From Hysterangium stoloniferum (Eukaryota > Basidiomycota > Agaricomycetes > Hysterangiales > Hysterangiaceae), in the NCBI GenBank assembly GCA_015178975.1, contig WHVD01000039.1:558001-622000 (forward strand): DNA of 64,000 bases, read 5' to 3'. Positions 10,238-20,631 of this stretch are shown here, piece after piece (position 1 is the stretch's first letter; each line of letters starts with the position of its first letter). Both the position numbers and the translations under genes were made by a program. Under the pieces are notes generated by a model, which worked only from the letters and a program-made list of their open reading frames with translations, did no database searches and was not told the DNA's origin.

Positions 10238-12139
10238 GCCACCCATCAGTAAAGTGGTTTAGCCACTGGAGCTGCCGGCCATGATCCGGTTTGCTCCCAT
10301 CCCTTTTTTTGGCTGTAGAGGATAGGTGCTGACTCCCAGAGGCTCTCAGAGTGCTTCAAGTACAAAACATCAATAATATGTATTATATTATTTTACAACA
10401 GATAATGTACCAATATCACTTCTAGAGTATTTAAAGCAGAAATATAACAGAGTTTCATTACTTGGAACCTGAGATCTCTTCCTTATTTGTCTTATTCAAT
10501 AGGCTATAGAGGATAGGCACTAGCTCCCAGAGGCTCTGAGAGAGAGTAAATACATTCACATAGATTTAGATACAGCCGGCTAGAACCCTGAGCCACTATA
10601 TTGCTGGGAAATAATGTGACATCATGTGATAAACACGCATCAGTCACAGTAGCATACCAGTCATGGTTCAAACATTCCGTGACATACTTATAGCGGTGTG
10701 GCCCTGCTTAGTTTCCCTTTGTGCTCTCATCACCTTCCTCTTTGTGACCTTATCCTTCCTCTGCCTGTGTATCTAGCACTATCCACACTTGTTTCCTCAT
10801 CTCTGCCTTTATCTCTATGCATCTCTTCCTTCACCTTCACATCATTGTCTCTGCCTCGACACTTTGGATTCATCTTGGCCCTCACCCCCACACTTGTCCT
10901 TACTTTTGCTTGGAATATACTGTTTCTCCTTTTCTTTCTTGTTTTTTACCTTGTCACATTACTGTCCCTGCTGTGCTGGAAGATGCAGTATTGTTACTGT
11001 TGTCTTTCTCACTGGGTTATATTTTTTATAACAGCAAGCTCTACATGTCTTTATGACAGCCAATTATACTGGTTGTTTCATTGCTTGTAGTGTGAACATT
11101 GTTTATGGCGTGTTTTTATTTATTTATGTATTTTGGATCATTTTTTCTTATATTTTTTATTGTGTTTTGTAATTGTGCAACTAGTGATACTAATGTTTGC
11201 ATCACAATTGTATTTGAATTTTTTAAATTTATTTTTCTAAATGAATATTTATTGTAAATATTATAAATATAGCTAGAGTAATTAGAGTAGTGAGAGTAGT
11301 GAGAGAAAAATATTTGCAAGAGATATTGTTGTCTCTATAGTGCTCTGAGAGCATTTGAAACTGGGCAATGTTCTCTGAATACTTGTCAAGAACTGAAAAC
11401 TGACTAATGTCGGTGGCCGACAGGGACCGATCGGAAGGACTTGGCTTCAGCTTATGTGCTGCACCCTTGCAAATATCCGTAGGGTGTCCTTAGATTTCAG
11501 ACAAGTGAAGACTAATCCTAAAGAGTTCCTTTCAGCAAGATACCGATTGGGACTGAAGGACAAGTCGAGTGTTGGGCCAAGGGGTCGGGGCCAGAAGTGG
11601 GCGAGTGCACGCGAAGGCGGATGGGGGAATTCTTAGTATGAGACTGTTACAGATGTATGAGGGTATTCTGAGTCGATATTCTGATTGCCTAGTAACTACA
11701 ACTACAGTGGGTTCATATACAAGTAACAGGCATCTAGAAAATACTAACAGGGAGAAGGGTGGAAAACGGTATTAACAATAAGCTTGACTAGGAACGGGAA
11801 GTTTATGATTAGTTCAGAGGCCAATGATAACTGAGAGTGGAATTACGATAAAAGGAAATAGTTCAAGGACTACAAATATAGATAGACATAGGTGAAACAT
11901 AGGATTGAACGGATCAACATAATAAAAGGGACATATCAAAAGTTTAACCAGACAATACAAGTTATTTTGATGTGGGCGTAAATGGAGTTTGATCATCGCG
12001 AAAACATACGTCAGCTTCGGGGGCTGATGGTTTCCGAAGTGGTAACTTGAAAATGTTGATAAGTGGCGATAACCTCGGGACCGATAGGGTTGCGACACGG
12101 TCGTAACAATACTCCGGTGCTGCTGGAGCCTCCTGGAGG
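10238..12139. other. Unclassified insertion in the Tc1-like transposase
   Basis: About 1.2 kb remains once the solo LTR at 11,384-12,108 is set aside. Its left edge (near 10,250-10,300) has a GGTTTAGCCACTGG...GGTTTGCTCC stretch faintly like polymerase III boxes, followed by a T run. A segment like AGAGGATAGGTGCTGACTCC occurs twice (about 10,317 and 10,508). The middle (10,690-11,330) is T-rich. No coding sequence or clear ends were found, so I cannot name the family. Confidence 0.4.
11384..12108 (-). mobile_element. Solo LTR, family A (subgroup 2)
   Basis: The block runs from TGTCAAGAACTG to GGTCGTAACA, the reverse complement of the family A LTR, and is flanked by ATACT at 11,379-11,383 and 12,109-12,113. 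It is closest to the copies at 23,432 and 28,042. A solo LTR arises when two LTRs of one element recombine. Confidence 0.93.
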
Positions 12140-12434
12140 CTCCAGAGCACATGCTCATTTTACTGATGCCAATTGGCTTAATGGCAGTGATTTTGATGTC
12201 ATGATATGGCCCCCTCAATCTGCTGATCTTAATCCAATTGAACACCTTTGGCATTACCTCAAAAAGAGGCTACTAGAGTATGAAGTGGAGCCTAGGAGTA
12301 TTCAGGAGTTATGGAAAAGGGTCCAGACAGAATGGGACAGGATTCCTGCTTCTATTTGTCAGAATTTGATAGAGAGTATGCCTAGAAGGATTGCAGCTGT
12401 TTTGGATGCCAAGGGGGGTTACACCAAGTACTAG
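12140..12434 (+). pseudogene. Tc1-like transposase, C-terminal part
   Basis: This stretch reads HFTDANWLNGSDFDVMIWPP and then QSADLNPIEHLWHYLKKRL, the third catalytic motif of Tc1 transposases, with the Glu in NPIEHLW. It ends with a stop at 12,434, about 30 bp before the right terminal repeat. It is the continuation of the gene that begins at 9,502. Confidence 0.85.
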
Positions 12435-12460
12435 ATTATATGGTTTGTATTGGATTATAT

Positions 12461-12673
12461 ACCAGGGACAAAACTGTTCCAATGAGATTGCATTAGTATT
12501 TGATTTATAGTTTAATGACAAATAATGGTTATGTCATAGAATTCTTAGGGTATATAGCCAACATATATGACTACCTAAATTAAAAATTTCAGGTCAATTG
12601 GTCAAACACTGATTGAGTTATTCAACATTCTTTGACATATAAAAAATCATTGGAATGGTTTTGTCCCTCACTG
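12461..12673 (-). repeat. Right terminal inverted repeat of the Tc1-like element
   Basis: This is the inverse of 9,153-9,365, ending CCCTCACTG followed by TA. Like the left repeat it begins and ends with inverted copies of the GGGACAAAAC(C/T)GTTCCAATG box. Confidence 0.9.
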
Positions 12674-12990
12674 TATGTCTGTTAAAAGTCACCACCCGAT
12701 GCCACTGAAATACCTCCAAAAGTAACATTCTTATTAAGGATATGTCTGAGGCTCCAATCTACTCCCTCACAGGTGAAGCAAGTCTGCATTGGAACCTTAT
12801 CCCAATTTTCCAGTTTGGATGGTTTTTGGTAGGATGTGTGCCTAGAGTATTACTGCCCAATATCACAAATCATACTTCCATTGACCCTTGCTATTTCTCA
12901 AAGGCATAATCATGCATGTTATCCCCAATCCTACTGATTCCAGAGTTGTCTTACACATAACTTTGTCAATATACTGATCAGAACAACCTT
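12674..12990 (-). pseudogene. Helitron PIF1-like helicase, N-proximal fragment
   Basis: On the minus strand 12,810-12,680 reads WDKVPMQTCFTCEGVDWSLR and later VTFGGISVASGGDF, clear matches to the helicase walker B region (usually WDEAPMQ) and the GGDFRQ motif. The key acidic residue of the DE pair is changed to Lys, and stops and slips occur. The Tc1-like element landed directly after GGDF. The stretch upstream to about 13,000 probably belongs to the same gene but is too decayed to be sure. Confidence 0.75.
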
Positions 12991-13735
12991 GCATTCTGTG
13001 ATTGGATCCCTCAGATAAATCCACTTATTGTTCTCCCTGTCTTATTCTGACTTGTATGCATTCACTTGTTTATTGTTTCACTCTGTATTAAGTACCATTT
13101 TGGACACTCCAAATATTATTCCACCTCATATTCATCCAGCATCCTGACATTGATCTCTCTGATTATGGCATTCTTTGCAGTGGTGTCCCTGATATCTATA
13201 AGTGACTATTTATATTACTTTTCACTTTGATCTAACCTTTTGTCAAGCAGATATTTCATTCCATATTGGATCCTCCCTTCTCTCCATGTGACTTTGGTGA
13301 TTCTTCCACATCAAATTGGGAACTCCTACACAATGCACATTCTGGACCCCCATTTTTTGTATTCATGCTTCCCTTCCATTTCCTCATTCCACTTGCCTCT
13401 CTTGCTATTGATTCTTTCAGTATAAATGTATTGTCAACTATTTGTTGTTGGTTTGAAAATTGACTTGGGATTTCCATCTTGTATATTCAAAGCTAAACTT
13501 GTATAATAATATCTTTGGCCTCTCCAGAGTATTGTTCATACTATTAACCTTTGCTCTCAAGTCTTCAGCCTTGCTAGAAGTTTTCTTCATAATTCCAGTC
13601 TCTGGATCCTCTGCTATTCAATCTAGGTGTTGTATTTTGGTTCATATCTCTATTTTGTATTTGTTTCAAAATACTGGAACACCCAAACAATTGTGCAAGG
13701 GCACAACACTTAAGTTGAAGCCAACCTCCACCTTG
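12991..13735. other. Old CG-poor sequence, no gene recognised
   Basis: This could include more of the Helitron gene on the minus strand, but I see no recognisable motif on either strand. The short open frames here are not supported. Confidence 0.4.
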
Positions 13736-14478
13736 TGTTAAGAACAGAAAACTGACTAATTAATGTCAGTTGGCTGATACCAATCGGAAGGACTTGGCTT
13801 CAGCTTATGTGCTGTGCCCTCACAAGTTACCGTCAGGTGTCCTTAAATTTCGGGTGGGTGAAGACTAGTCCTATCGAATTCCTCACAGTGAGTTACTGAT
13901 CAGAACTGAAGGATAAGTTGAGTGTCGGGCCGAGGGATTGGAGGCTGAGGATGGGCAAGCACATGCAGAGATGGGGAGTGGGATACCTAGAGTAAGACTT
14001 ATGAGAGATGTATGTGGGTGTTCTGAGTCAATATTCTGATTGCCTAGTAACTACAACTACAGTGGATTTATATATGAGTTATTGGCATCTAGAAAATACT
14101 AACTAAGGGAAGAGCAGAAAATACTATTGACAAATAAGCTTGACTAGGAACCGGAAGGTTATGATAAGTTCGGAGGCCATGATTAACTGAGAGTGGAATT
14201 ACAAGAAAAGGAAATAGTCCACAGGTTACAAGTATATACAGGCATATGTGAAACATAGAGTAGAACAGATCATCATAATAAAAAGGGACGTATCAAAGCA
14301 TAACCAGATAGTACAAGTATAACTTGACAGGGGTGTAAATGGGGTTTGATTGCCATGAAGGTACATGTCAGTGTCAGGTAGCCGATGGTTTCCGATACAA
14401 TGACTTGATTATATAACTAGAAACGTCATATCCTCAGGGACCGTCAGTTTGTGACAGGGTTGTGACATGGTCGTAACA
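13736..14478 (-). mobile_element. Solo LTR, family A (subgroup 1)
   Basis: The block runs TGTTAAGAACAG to GGTCGTAACA and is flanked by CCTTG at 13,731-13,735 and 14,479-14,483. It is closest to the LTRs of element A at 305 and 7,855. Confidence 0.93.
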
Positions 14479-14483
14479 CCTTG

Positions 14484-15815
14484 TAAAGGATACCTGGGAT
14501 CCCTGGTTGCTTACCTACTTGCCCCTTCTTGTATCTGTAGCCTCCATTTCTTAATGCTCTGCCTCATTGTGATTACCCTCTATACATTTGTTTCATCTTA
14601 GTTCATGTTCCTGTTTTTTCATCTGATGAATTTGTACTATAATGGCAGACTCTGATATACTGTAAATACCAAGGTCACATATCCCTACTACAATTTTGAC
14701 ATCAATTGATTTGTCTACTCTTTTGTTTGTTTCCTCATCTCCATCTTGATTGATATCCTGGACTCCTTGGATTCCATATATTAATAGTTTTTGTCTTCAA
14801 ACAATTTTGTGTTTGAATGATGGTTGATTGAAATCAATTGGGATTTTCTGGGGGTATTTAATCCATGATTGATCTGAGTTTACTTGGATTAATTGATTAG
14901 GATGTAGTTGGATTGATTGCAATAAGTTCCAATTGACTGAAATCAATTGGGAATTTGCTGGATTTGTTTGAGGAATTTTATTGAGTTAATTGGATGTTTA
15001 CATTTCACTGGTATTTGTCTCAATATCCTGGAATTCTATTTAATTTTCCCAAATGTAAGTTGAAGAATGGACCAGAGGATGGAAAGCGTGTGAGAATGGT
15101 GTGTACAGTATAATCTGGAGATATTTAAGCATATAACACAGAGTAAAATATTGATATTCCATGGGATGACCAGTAGAGCAAAATCTCAGGATTACATAGG
15201 ATGAACCACAACTTGAAATCTTACAATTTAATAAATAGGTGTATACAGCATAATATGGACCCATTTAAGCCTTTAGTGCAGAGTATACTCTTGAAATTAG
15301 CATCTCATAAAATTGGCTGAATACAATATTAAACATAAAATGTTCACAAAACTAGTTTGAATGCAAAGAATGCAAAGGGGCATTCACACTGAGGCTCCTT
15401 TTTGGGATCTGTACCTTAAAAAAGAAATAACTGGGGTTCTGTATAACTGGACATCAGTGCAGGCAGACACTACCAACAGATTCCATCTGCAAGACAGTAT
15501 CTTCATGGTAGGAAGCAGGACTGAGAATAGAGATGACTTTGAGACACAGACAGAACTTAGTGCATGAGTGGCTATGTGAATGTTGCACTACAGCAATGAT
15601 AAAATTTAGTACTCATGCCCAGAATGAGATAAATGTAGTTTTCATGATGGAAAATAGTCTGTAGCATTTCACAAAGTGAACTTGCCAGTCCCCCTATTTG
15701 TTTACATGCAGAATGGTGCAGTTATGCATTTCAGACATGAATAATTCCAGATGGCTTCCAAGATTTGCTGATAGGTTATTATAAATGAGATAAAAGCTGG
15801 TGGTCTGTACACTAT
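14484..15815. repeat. Old repeat-rich spacer with two degenerate duplications
   Basis: No gene was recognised. GAAATCAATTGGGA-centred segments occur at about 14,829 and 14,939. A roughly 140-bp unit beginning GTGTAYACAGYATAATMTGG occurs at about 15,100 and 15,239. Both look like decayed tandem duplications. Confidence 0.45.
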
Positions 15816-15818
15816 TGT

Positions 15819-15901
15819 AAGACTAGTATCTGCTGCAGGTGCAGATAGACACTAGAATGAGTGATGGGGAATGAAACCACTACTATATTGAAATCCACAT
15901 G
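15819..15901 (+). repeat. Direct repeat, left copy
   Basis: AAGACTAGTATCTGCTGCAG and the bases after it recur at 17,215-17,288 with few changes. The two copies bracket the minisatellite-like region. Confidence 0.75.
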
Positions 15902-16039
15902 TACATAATATATACTAGTGGAGAACAATGGGATGTGGACAACAATAGAACTGACTATTACCAAATCACAGTGTAGGGAGTCTCACTCCCTTACACCTCC
16001 TGGGGACTTGAATGTTGACCATCCCTGGCCAACTTACTT

Positions 16040-17165
16040 GTCAGAATTGGAAGGGGAGTGAGGTGAAGTGTGGTGTAATGTTGCATGTCTGCTCTGCCAT
16101 GAGATGTGGAGGGCAGTGGTGGTGATAAATGAATGGCAGCCCCAAAGGATTATGTGGACAGGTGGACATTGAAAGGGATGTTGTATTTGAAGGCTGAGGG
16201 GTGGACAGATGCGAACAGACATGACGATGTACTGAAGTGGAGAGCTGGACCATGAAAGGGATCTCATGGGGCAGTGGATGTGATTACAGATGTGGGGAGT
16301 GCACTGAGGGATTCACAGATGTGACAAGTGGATCAAGGGATGGATGGACATGATTCATGATGTGTATGCCAAGGTGGACAGATGCAATGAGTGCATCAAG
16401 GGGTGGATGGATGCAATTCACAACAAGTATGCCGAGGTGGACAGATGTGGTGAGTGCACTGAGAGGTGATAGTATTGAAACCTGCTAGCCTGGGGGATCA
16501 CAGTGTGAGGACTCTCTGCAATGGTACTTGAGAGTAGCTTAAGTAGAGTGGTGTAGATATAAACCAGTGATATAACTAGGCTTTCAGACGAGGGATCTAC
16601 TCATATAAACTAACTATATACTAGATTACATGGTCTGTGCATTGGTCTGTGCATTCCAAGGAACACATACAGATCTAGGACACATGATCTATGTATCCCA
16701 TAATACTATCACAAAAGCCATGAACTGAATGGATCCAAAACAGTCACAAGATGAGATATGACATCATAACTAATTGTATGTTATCATATTCTAACAGATA
16801 GACATGCTGAGTGTGCTGAGGAAGGGACAGATGGGAGAAGGGTGCTGTGACAATTGCCCCAAGGGAGGACAGACATGATGAGGGCGCCAAGGGGTGGACA
16901 GATGCAAACCAATTTGATAAGATGCCAAAGTGGGACAGACACAATGATGTGCCAAAGTGGACAGACATGATGATGTGAAGTGGACAGATGCAGAGAGGGA
17001 GATGTTGAAAGGGATGTCAAAGGGTGGATGGGACTGACACAATGCTGGCACCAATATGGAGAGGCAGATGATGACAGGGACAAGATGATATGTAAGGACT
17101 GATGCAATGCTGGCACTGATATGGAGAGGCAGAAAATGACAGGGACAAGACAGGTATAAAAAGAA
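16040..17165. repeat. Degenerate minisatellite-like region
   Basis: GGTGGACAGATGYRATGAGTG-type units recur irregularly at about 16,160-16,460 and 16,800-17,150. The long minus-strand open frames here are a product of this repeat. The stretch between (16,490-16,780) includes one arm of a distant inverted repeat. Confidence 0.65.
16568..16641 (+). repeat. Inverted repeat arm, partner at 27,415-27,491
   Basis: The sequence from TGATATAACTAGGCTTTCAG to TACATGGTCTGTGCA reappears inverted at 27,415-27,491 with scattered changes. The two are probably fragments of the same dispersed repeat, possibly an LTR. Confidence 0.7.
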
Positions 17166-17214
17166 GACTCTTAATCTTAAGGCAAGGTTTGACAAGTCTG
17201 AGGCTCCAATATGC

Positions 17215-17288
17215 AAGACTAGTATCTGCTGCAGGTGCAGACAGACGAGTGATGGGGAATAAAACCACTACTGTATTGAAATCCACAT
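17215..17288 (+). repeat. Direct repeat, right copy
   Basis: This is the second copy of the 15,819-15,901 sequence, directly before the copia remnant. Confidence 0.75.
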
Positions 17289-17309
17289 TACATATATCAC
17301 AATTGGACT

Positions 17310-17880
17310 ACCCCATCCACCCACTTCCAAGTGAAGAAGGATGCAGATCACCTACTGTATGCCATGCTTGGAACACAACCCGACTTGGCCTACTCAGTTG
17401 GATTGTTAAGCCATTTCAGTGTTGCCCCAAAACAGTGCCATTGGGAAGCAGCAAAGTGTGTCCTCCATTATCTTCAAGTTACCAAAGAGCTGGAACTAAC
17501 ATTTGATGAATCTGATATATTCTCTTGATATGGATTTTCATGGGTATACAGATGCAGACTGGTCTGGCAACATCGAAACATCTAAGTCAACCTCAGGTTT
17601 TGTCTTCATTACAAACAGGGTGCCATTTCCTGGGCAAGTAAATGCCAGTCAATGGTAGCTTTATCTAACACAGAATCAGAGTACATTGGGCTCAGTATTG
17701 CAGGACAGCACTTACAGTAGTTATGAAGTTTTTTCAAAGAAATAGGACATCGGCAACAAAAACTCACAGAGTTATACTGCAAACAATCAGGCAGCCATTA
17801 TACTTTGCAAGGACCCTCAATTCCATGCTCAAACAAAACACATCCAACGCAAATATCACCATGTACAGTATTTGATTTTA
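17310..17880 (+). pseudogene. Ty1/copia reverse transcriptase end and RNase H (fossil)
   Basis: The segment reads LLYAMLGTQPDLAYSVGLLS near 17,345-17,410, then HWEAAKCVLHYLQVTKELEL, the boundary of copia reverse transcriptase with RNase H. Further on it reads ISWASKCQSMVALSNTESEY-like RNase H sequence near 17,625-17,690. This is a small fossil fragment with several breaks and no LTR assigned to it. Confidence 0.8.
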
Positions 17881-17924
17881 TATATATATAGGGAACCTGG
17901 GGGAAAGCTTTGCAGGGAAGCACA

Positions 17925-18000
17925 GTGGTGAAGTATTGATAGCACTCCAATCTGACAATCCCAGCCTCTAGGTGATCTATACCATGGCATAGCATCCTCT
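17925..18000 (+). repeat. tRNA-like SINE head (candidate)
   Basis: AGTATTGATAGCACTCCAAT followed by CTGACAATCCCAGCCTCTAG and GGTGATCTATACC looks like a worn tRNA body with A- and B-box positions in order. No 3' tail or target duplication was found, so the SINE call is tentative. Confidence 0.35.
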
Positions 18001-18179
18001 GGCAACACCACCTGCATCAGTGGAGGTCCAAGCTATTGGGCTGGTGATGCCTACATATGTATGAATGAAAAATATCTGCACAAGGTACTAGTAATTAGAT
18101 TAGCCCAAATTAGAAGCTATTATCTAGATAAGACTCTCTTCTCAATTCCTCATAATGCCCCTCTGCAATTTCTGTCAGG

Positions 18180-19163
18180 GTCCTAAAAAGGAGCATCTAG
18201 TGGTGAGCAATGGCCACTGCCCAATGAGTGACATTGTTATTCCATTCTTTTAGCCCTTGTTGCCTTTTCCAAATGTTTTCCATGTATCTGAATGTTTTTC
18301 CAATCCATTCTCCTTCAGCATCCAGTAAAGGTACCTCCTCATCCCATCTGGCATGGCTAGCCTTTGCATGCAACCACACAATACAAATAACTAGGTGTCT
18401 GTTATTAAAATGCAGTTTATGACCCAGTATTCCTCACCTTCTGTTGTCCACCCATCCACAGCCCCCTGAAGCTCACTCAGACCACTTTCACCATTAAATA
18501 TGACCTCCAACTTCCAAAACCAAGCCAATTCCTGTTTCCCCTTCCCACCACTTGCTGCTTTAGCCTCAGCCATCTCGTCTCTTTTTCCCCATGTAAGATG
18601 GTCATCTATCCATTCCAACAGCATAATGCAATCAGAGTCAGATAGTACTTTCAGCTGAGACCATGCCCTGTTAGTCTCTGAAATTTGTGTGTTCCCTCAT
18701 AAATGCTCTAATGCTTTGTATGATTGTTGATAGACCTCCTTCCACTTCTGGACTTGGATTGTTGCTCTTTTTCTACCTGAGTTTCTGACCATGTATAAAC
18801 ACTATTACCACTGCCCTCCTCTGTGCTGTAATTCTGGCCGATTAGTAATGACTTTAACCCCAATGCTGTATGCAATTTCTTCAATGCATTATGGGCTTGC
18901 CTGATTCACAATTTTTGTTTGACAATAGCTAGTGCTTCGAGCCCTAACCTCCTGTGTGACTCACAAGGGAAATCTGATGGGAGTCCTAATAAAGCATTTT
19001 CAGGACCACCTTCTGTGCATCTTAATTCTTGTATGGCATCACTCAGCATGAAGTTGTTGAGGCTCTGAAACCACATATCCAGTGAATAGCTCATTTTGTG
19101 TCTGGATTCCAGCAGTTTGGCCTTCTGTCCATCAGTCACCATGCACATCTTCTTGACATGAGA
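18180..19163 (-). pseudogene. KDZ-like transposase C-terminal remnant
   Basis: Minus-strand fragments read ENALLGLPSDFPCESHRRLG then a run of QAHNALKKLHTALGLKSLL near 19,000-18,860, and ARWDEEVPLLDAEGEWIGKT near 18,360-18,300. These match the late region of basidiomycete KDZ (Kyakuja-Dileera-Zisupton) transposases, with LGLPS, an aLxxLR helix and RWxEEVxLLxEEM in that order. Stops and slips separate the parts. The family call rests on these short similarities only. A solo LTR was inserted at its upstream end. Confidence 0.5.
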
Positions 19164-20039
19164 TGTTACAACTGGAAAACCCACTGGACTCTGGGCACTA
19201 ACTTATATGCACCCGCACCCTACACACACCAATCATCAGTTTACCGGAATACCCGCCGGACTCTGGATGTCAGACCTGTCCATGCTCAACCTTCATTACT
19301 TCATGTATCAGTCACTGGAATACCCACCAGAACCCACTCCTGTCTATCTCTGACCCTGTCCCATGTACCAGTCACCAGACCCCACTTGGAAAACCTGTCA
19401 GCCCTCTAACTGAGCCCCGTTCCCATTATGGTTAAATGACCTGTCATGTTTCAGACTCCACTCCTGCCCCATTCCCATTATGATCTAACAACCTGTCATG
19501 TTTCAGACTCCACTCCACTCCATTCCATTCCTAACACCAAGTTTGGTGTTTACTTATCTCGTTTCATGTTTACTAGTTTAGATTCCATTATTACTGGATT
19601 TGGTATGTTATTCATTCCACAGTCTATATAGTCTGGCAGATGTTGTACATACAATCCAGTCAGAAAATCAGCTTAAATTCTCCCCAGTAATCTCAGTACA
19701 TTTTCTGCTCTAATCTCCTCTTTGAAACACACTGCTCTTTACCTCGTCAGAGCCCACAGGCTCCAACCCATCTATCACCTAACCTCCACCCTATCTATCA
19801 CTTGACCTCCAACTCATCTCCACCTGACCCCTCGACTTCCGCAGGATGCCCACAGTTGACCCTCCGACCTCACAACTCACCAACTACTCCCGGACTCCCC
19901 AGGATTCCCATCTGCCAGTCTGAAATTGGATGACACGATCTCATGAGGGCACAGCCTATAAGCTGAAGCCAAGTCCTACCAGCTTTCCTGTGGGTTTTTC
20001 CAGAAACCCTCCAATAAGCTCTGTGCACAACTCTTAACA
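19164..20039 (+). mobile_element. Solo LTR related to family B (old)
   Basis: The 876-bp block from TGTTACAACTGG to CTCTTAACA resembles the element B LTR throughout, including GGACTCTGGGCACTAAC, CAGTCAGAAAAT near 19,660 and the shared LTR motif at about 19,953-19,972. Flanks TGAGA and TGAAG resemble a decayed 5-bp duplication. CG sites are mostly lost. Confidence 0.8.
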
Positions 20040-20099
20040 TGAAGCATCTGTCTATAGATAATATTATCAGGCCAATGTCTTTGATTAATAATGATTTTC

Positions 20100-20626
20100 T
20101 GTCAGGGCACTATTTAACAAAGGTTATGTTTAGTTTTATTTTAATTGGTATTACATAATATTAGTTCATGCATATATGCACAATGCTGCCCAGCATTTGT
20201 TCATGATGACACCACAATGTCACACAAACTGTGATATCACAATGCACAACACATGTGATGCAACAATGCACAATGCAGACAATGTAACACATGCAATGTT
20301 GCCTGTGTGCATCATCATCTGTGATAGGGTCACATGCATGTTCATGTGTGGTGTTAAGAGAATGCACATTTACATGAATGGCTGTCCACATTGCATGATG
20401 AACATGACATGTGATAATAAATAAACTTCAAAGCCTTAGTTTAGTTTTCCCTTAGTATAAATACCTAAGATGTACATAGTCAAACCCCAGTTTCAATCTC
20501 TTAGGATTTCCACTACATACAAGTGTGATCTTCTTGAGTCATTAGAACTTCCATCTCTTATTCCTCCTTCTTGTCTTACTTCCTCTCTTTCTTTATTTTG
20601 GTAGCCTTGTTAGTGTTGCCCTAACA
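20100..20626 (+). mobile_element. Solo LTR, family D
   Basis: The 527-bp block runs from TGTCAGGGCA to TGCCCTAACA, so its ends form a near-perfect 10-bp inverted repeat. It is flanked by TTTTC at 20,095-20,099 and 20,627-20,631. A TATAAATA box at 20,456-20,463 sets the orientation. The low-complexity stretch at 20,170-20,420, rich in CAATGCACA, lies within it. No internal sequence was found, so the superfamily is unknown. Confidence 0.8.
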
Positions 20627-20631
20627 TTTTC

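Larger units (their letters stand above)
9153..12673 (+). mobile_element. Tc1/mariner-like DNA transposon with ~213-bp terminal inverted repeats
   Basis: The element starts CAGTGGGGGACAAAACC and ends with the inverse (GGTTTTGTCCCTCACTG), flanked by TA at 9,151-9,152 and 12,674-12,675, the target duplication of the Tc1/mariner superfamily. The terminal inverted repeats cover about 9,153-9,365 and 12,461-12,673. Between them is a transposase gene split by a roughly 1.9-kb insertion that includes a solo LTR. The whole element sits in a Helitron helicase gene. It looks non-functional because its transposase is interrupted. Confidence 0.92.

Noticed and set aside
10698-11090. Hydrophobic open frame resembling a membrane protein
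   Set aside because: It lies in a T/C-rich stretch of an unclassified insertion, with overlapping open frames of the same bias and no motif.
16784-17216. Ser/His/Pro-rich minus-strand frames
   Set aside because: They are produced by the degenerate GTGGACAGATG minisatellite.
20161-20424. His/Met/Cys-rich frames on both strands
   Set aside because: Low-complexity CAATGCACA sequence inside the family D solo LTR.
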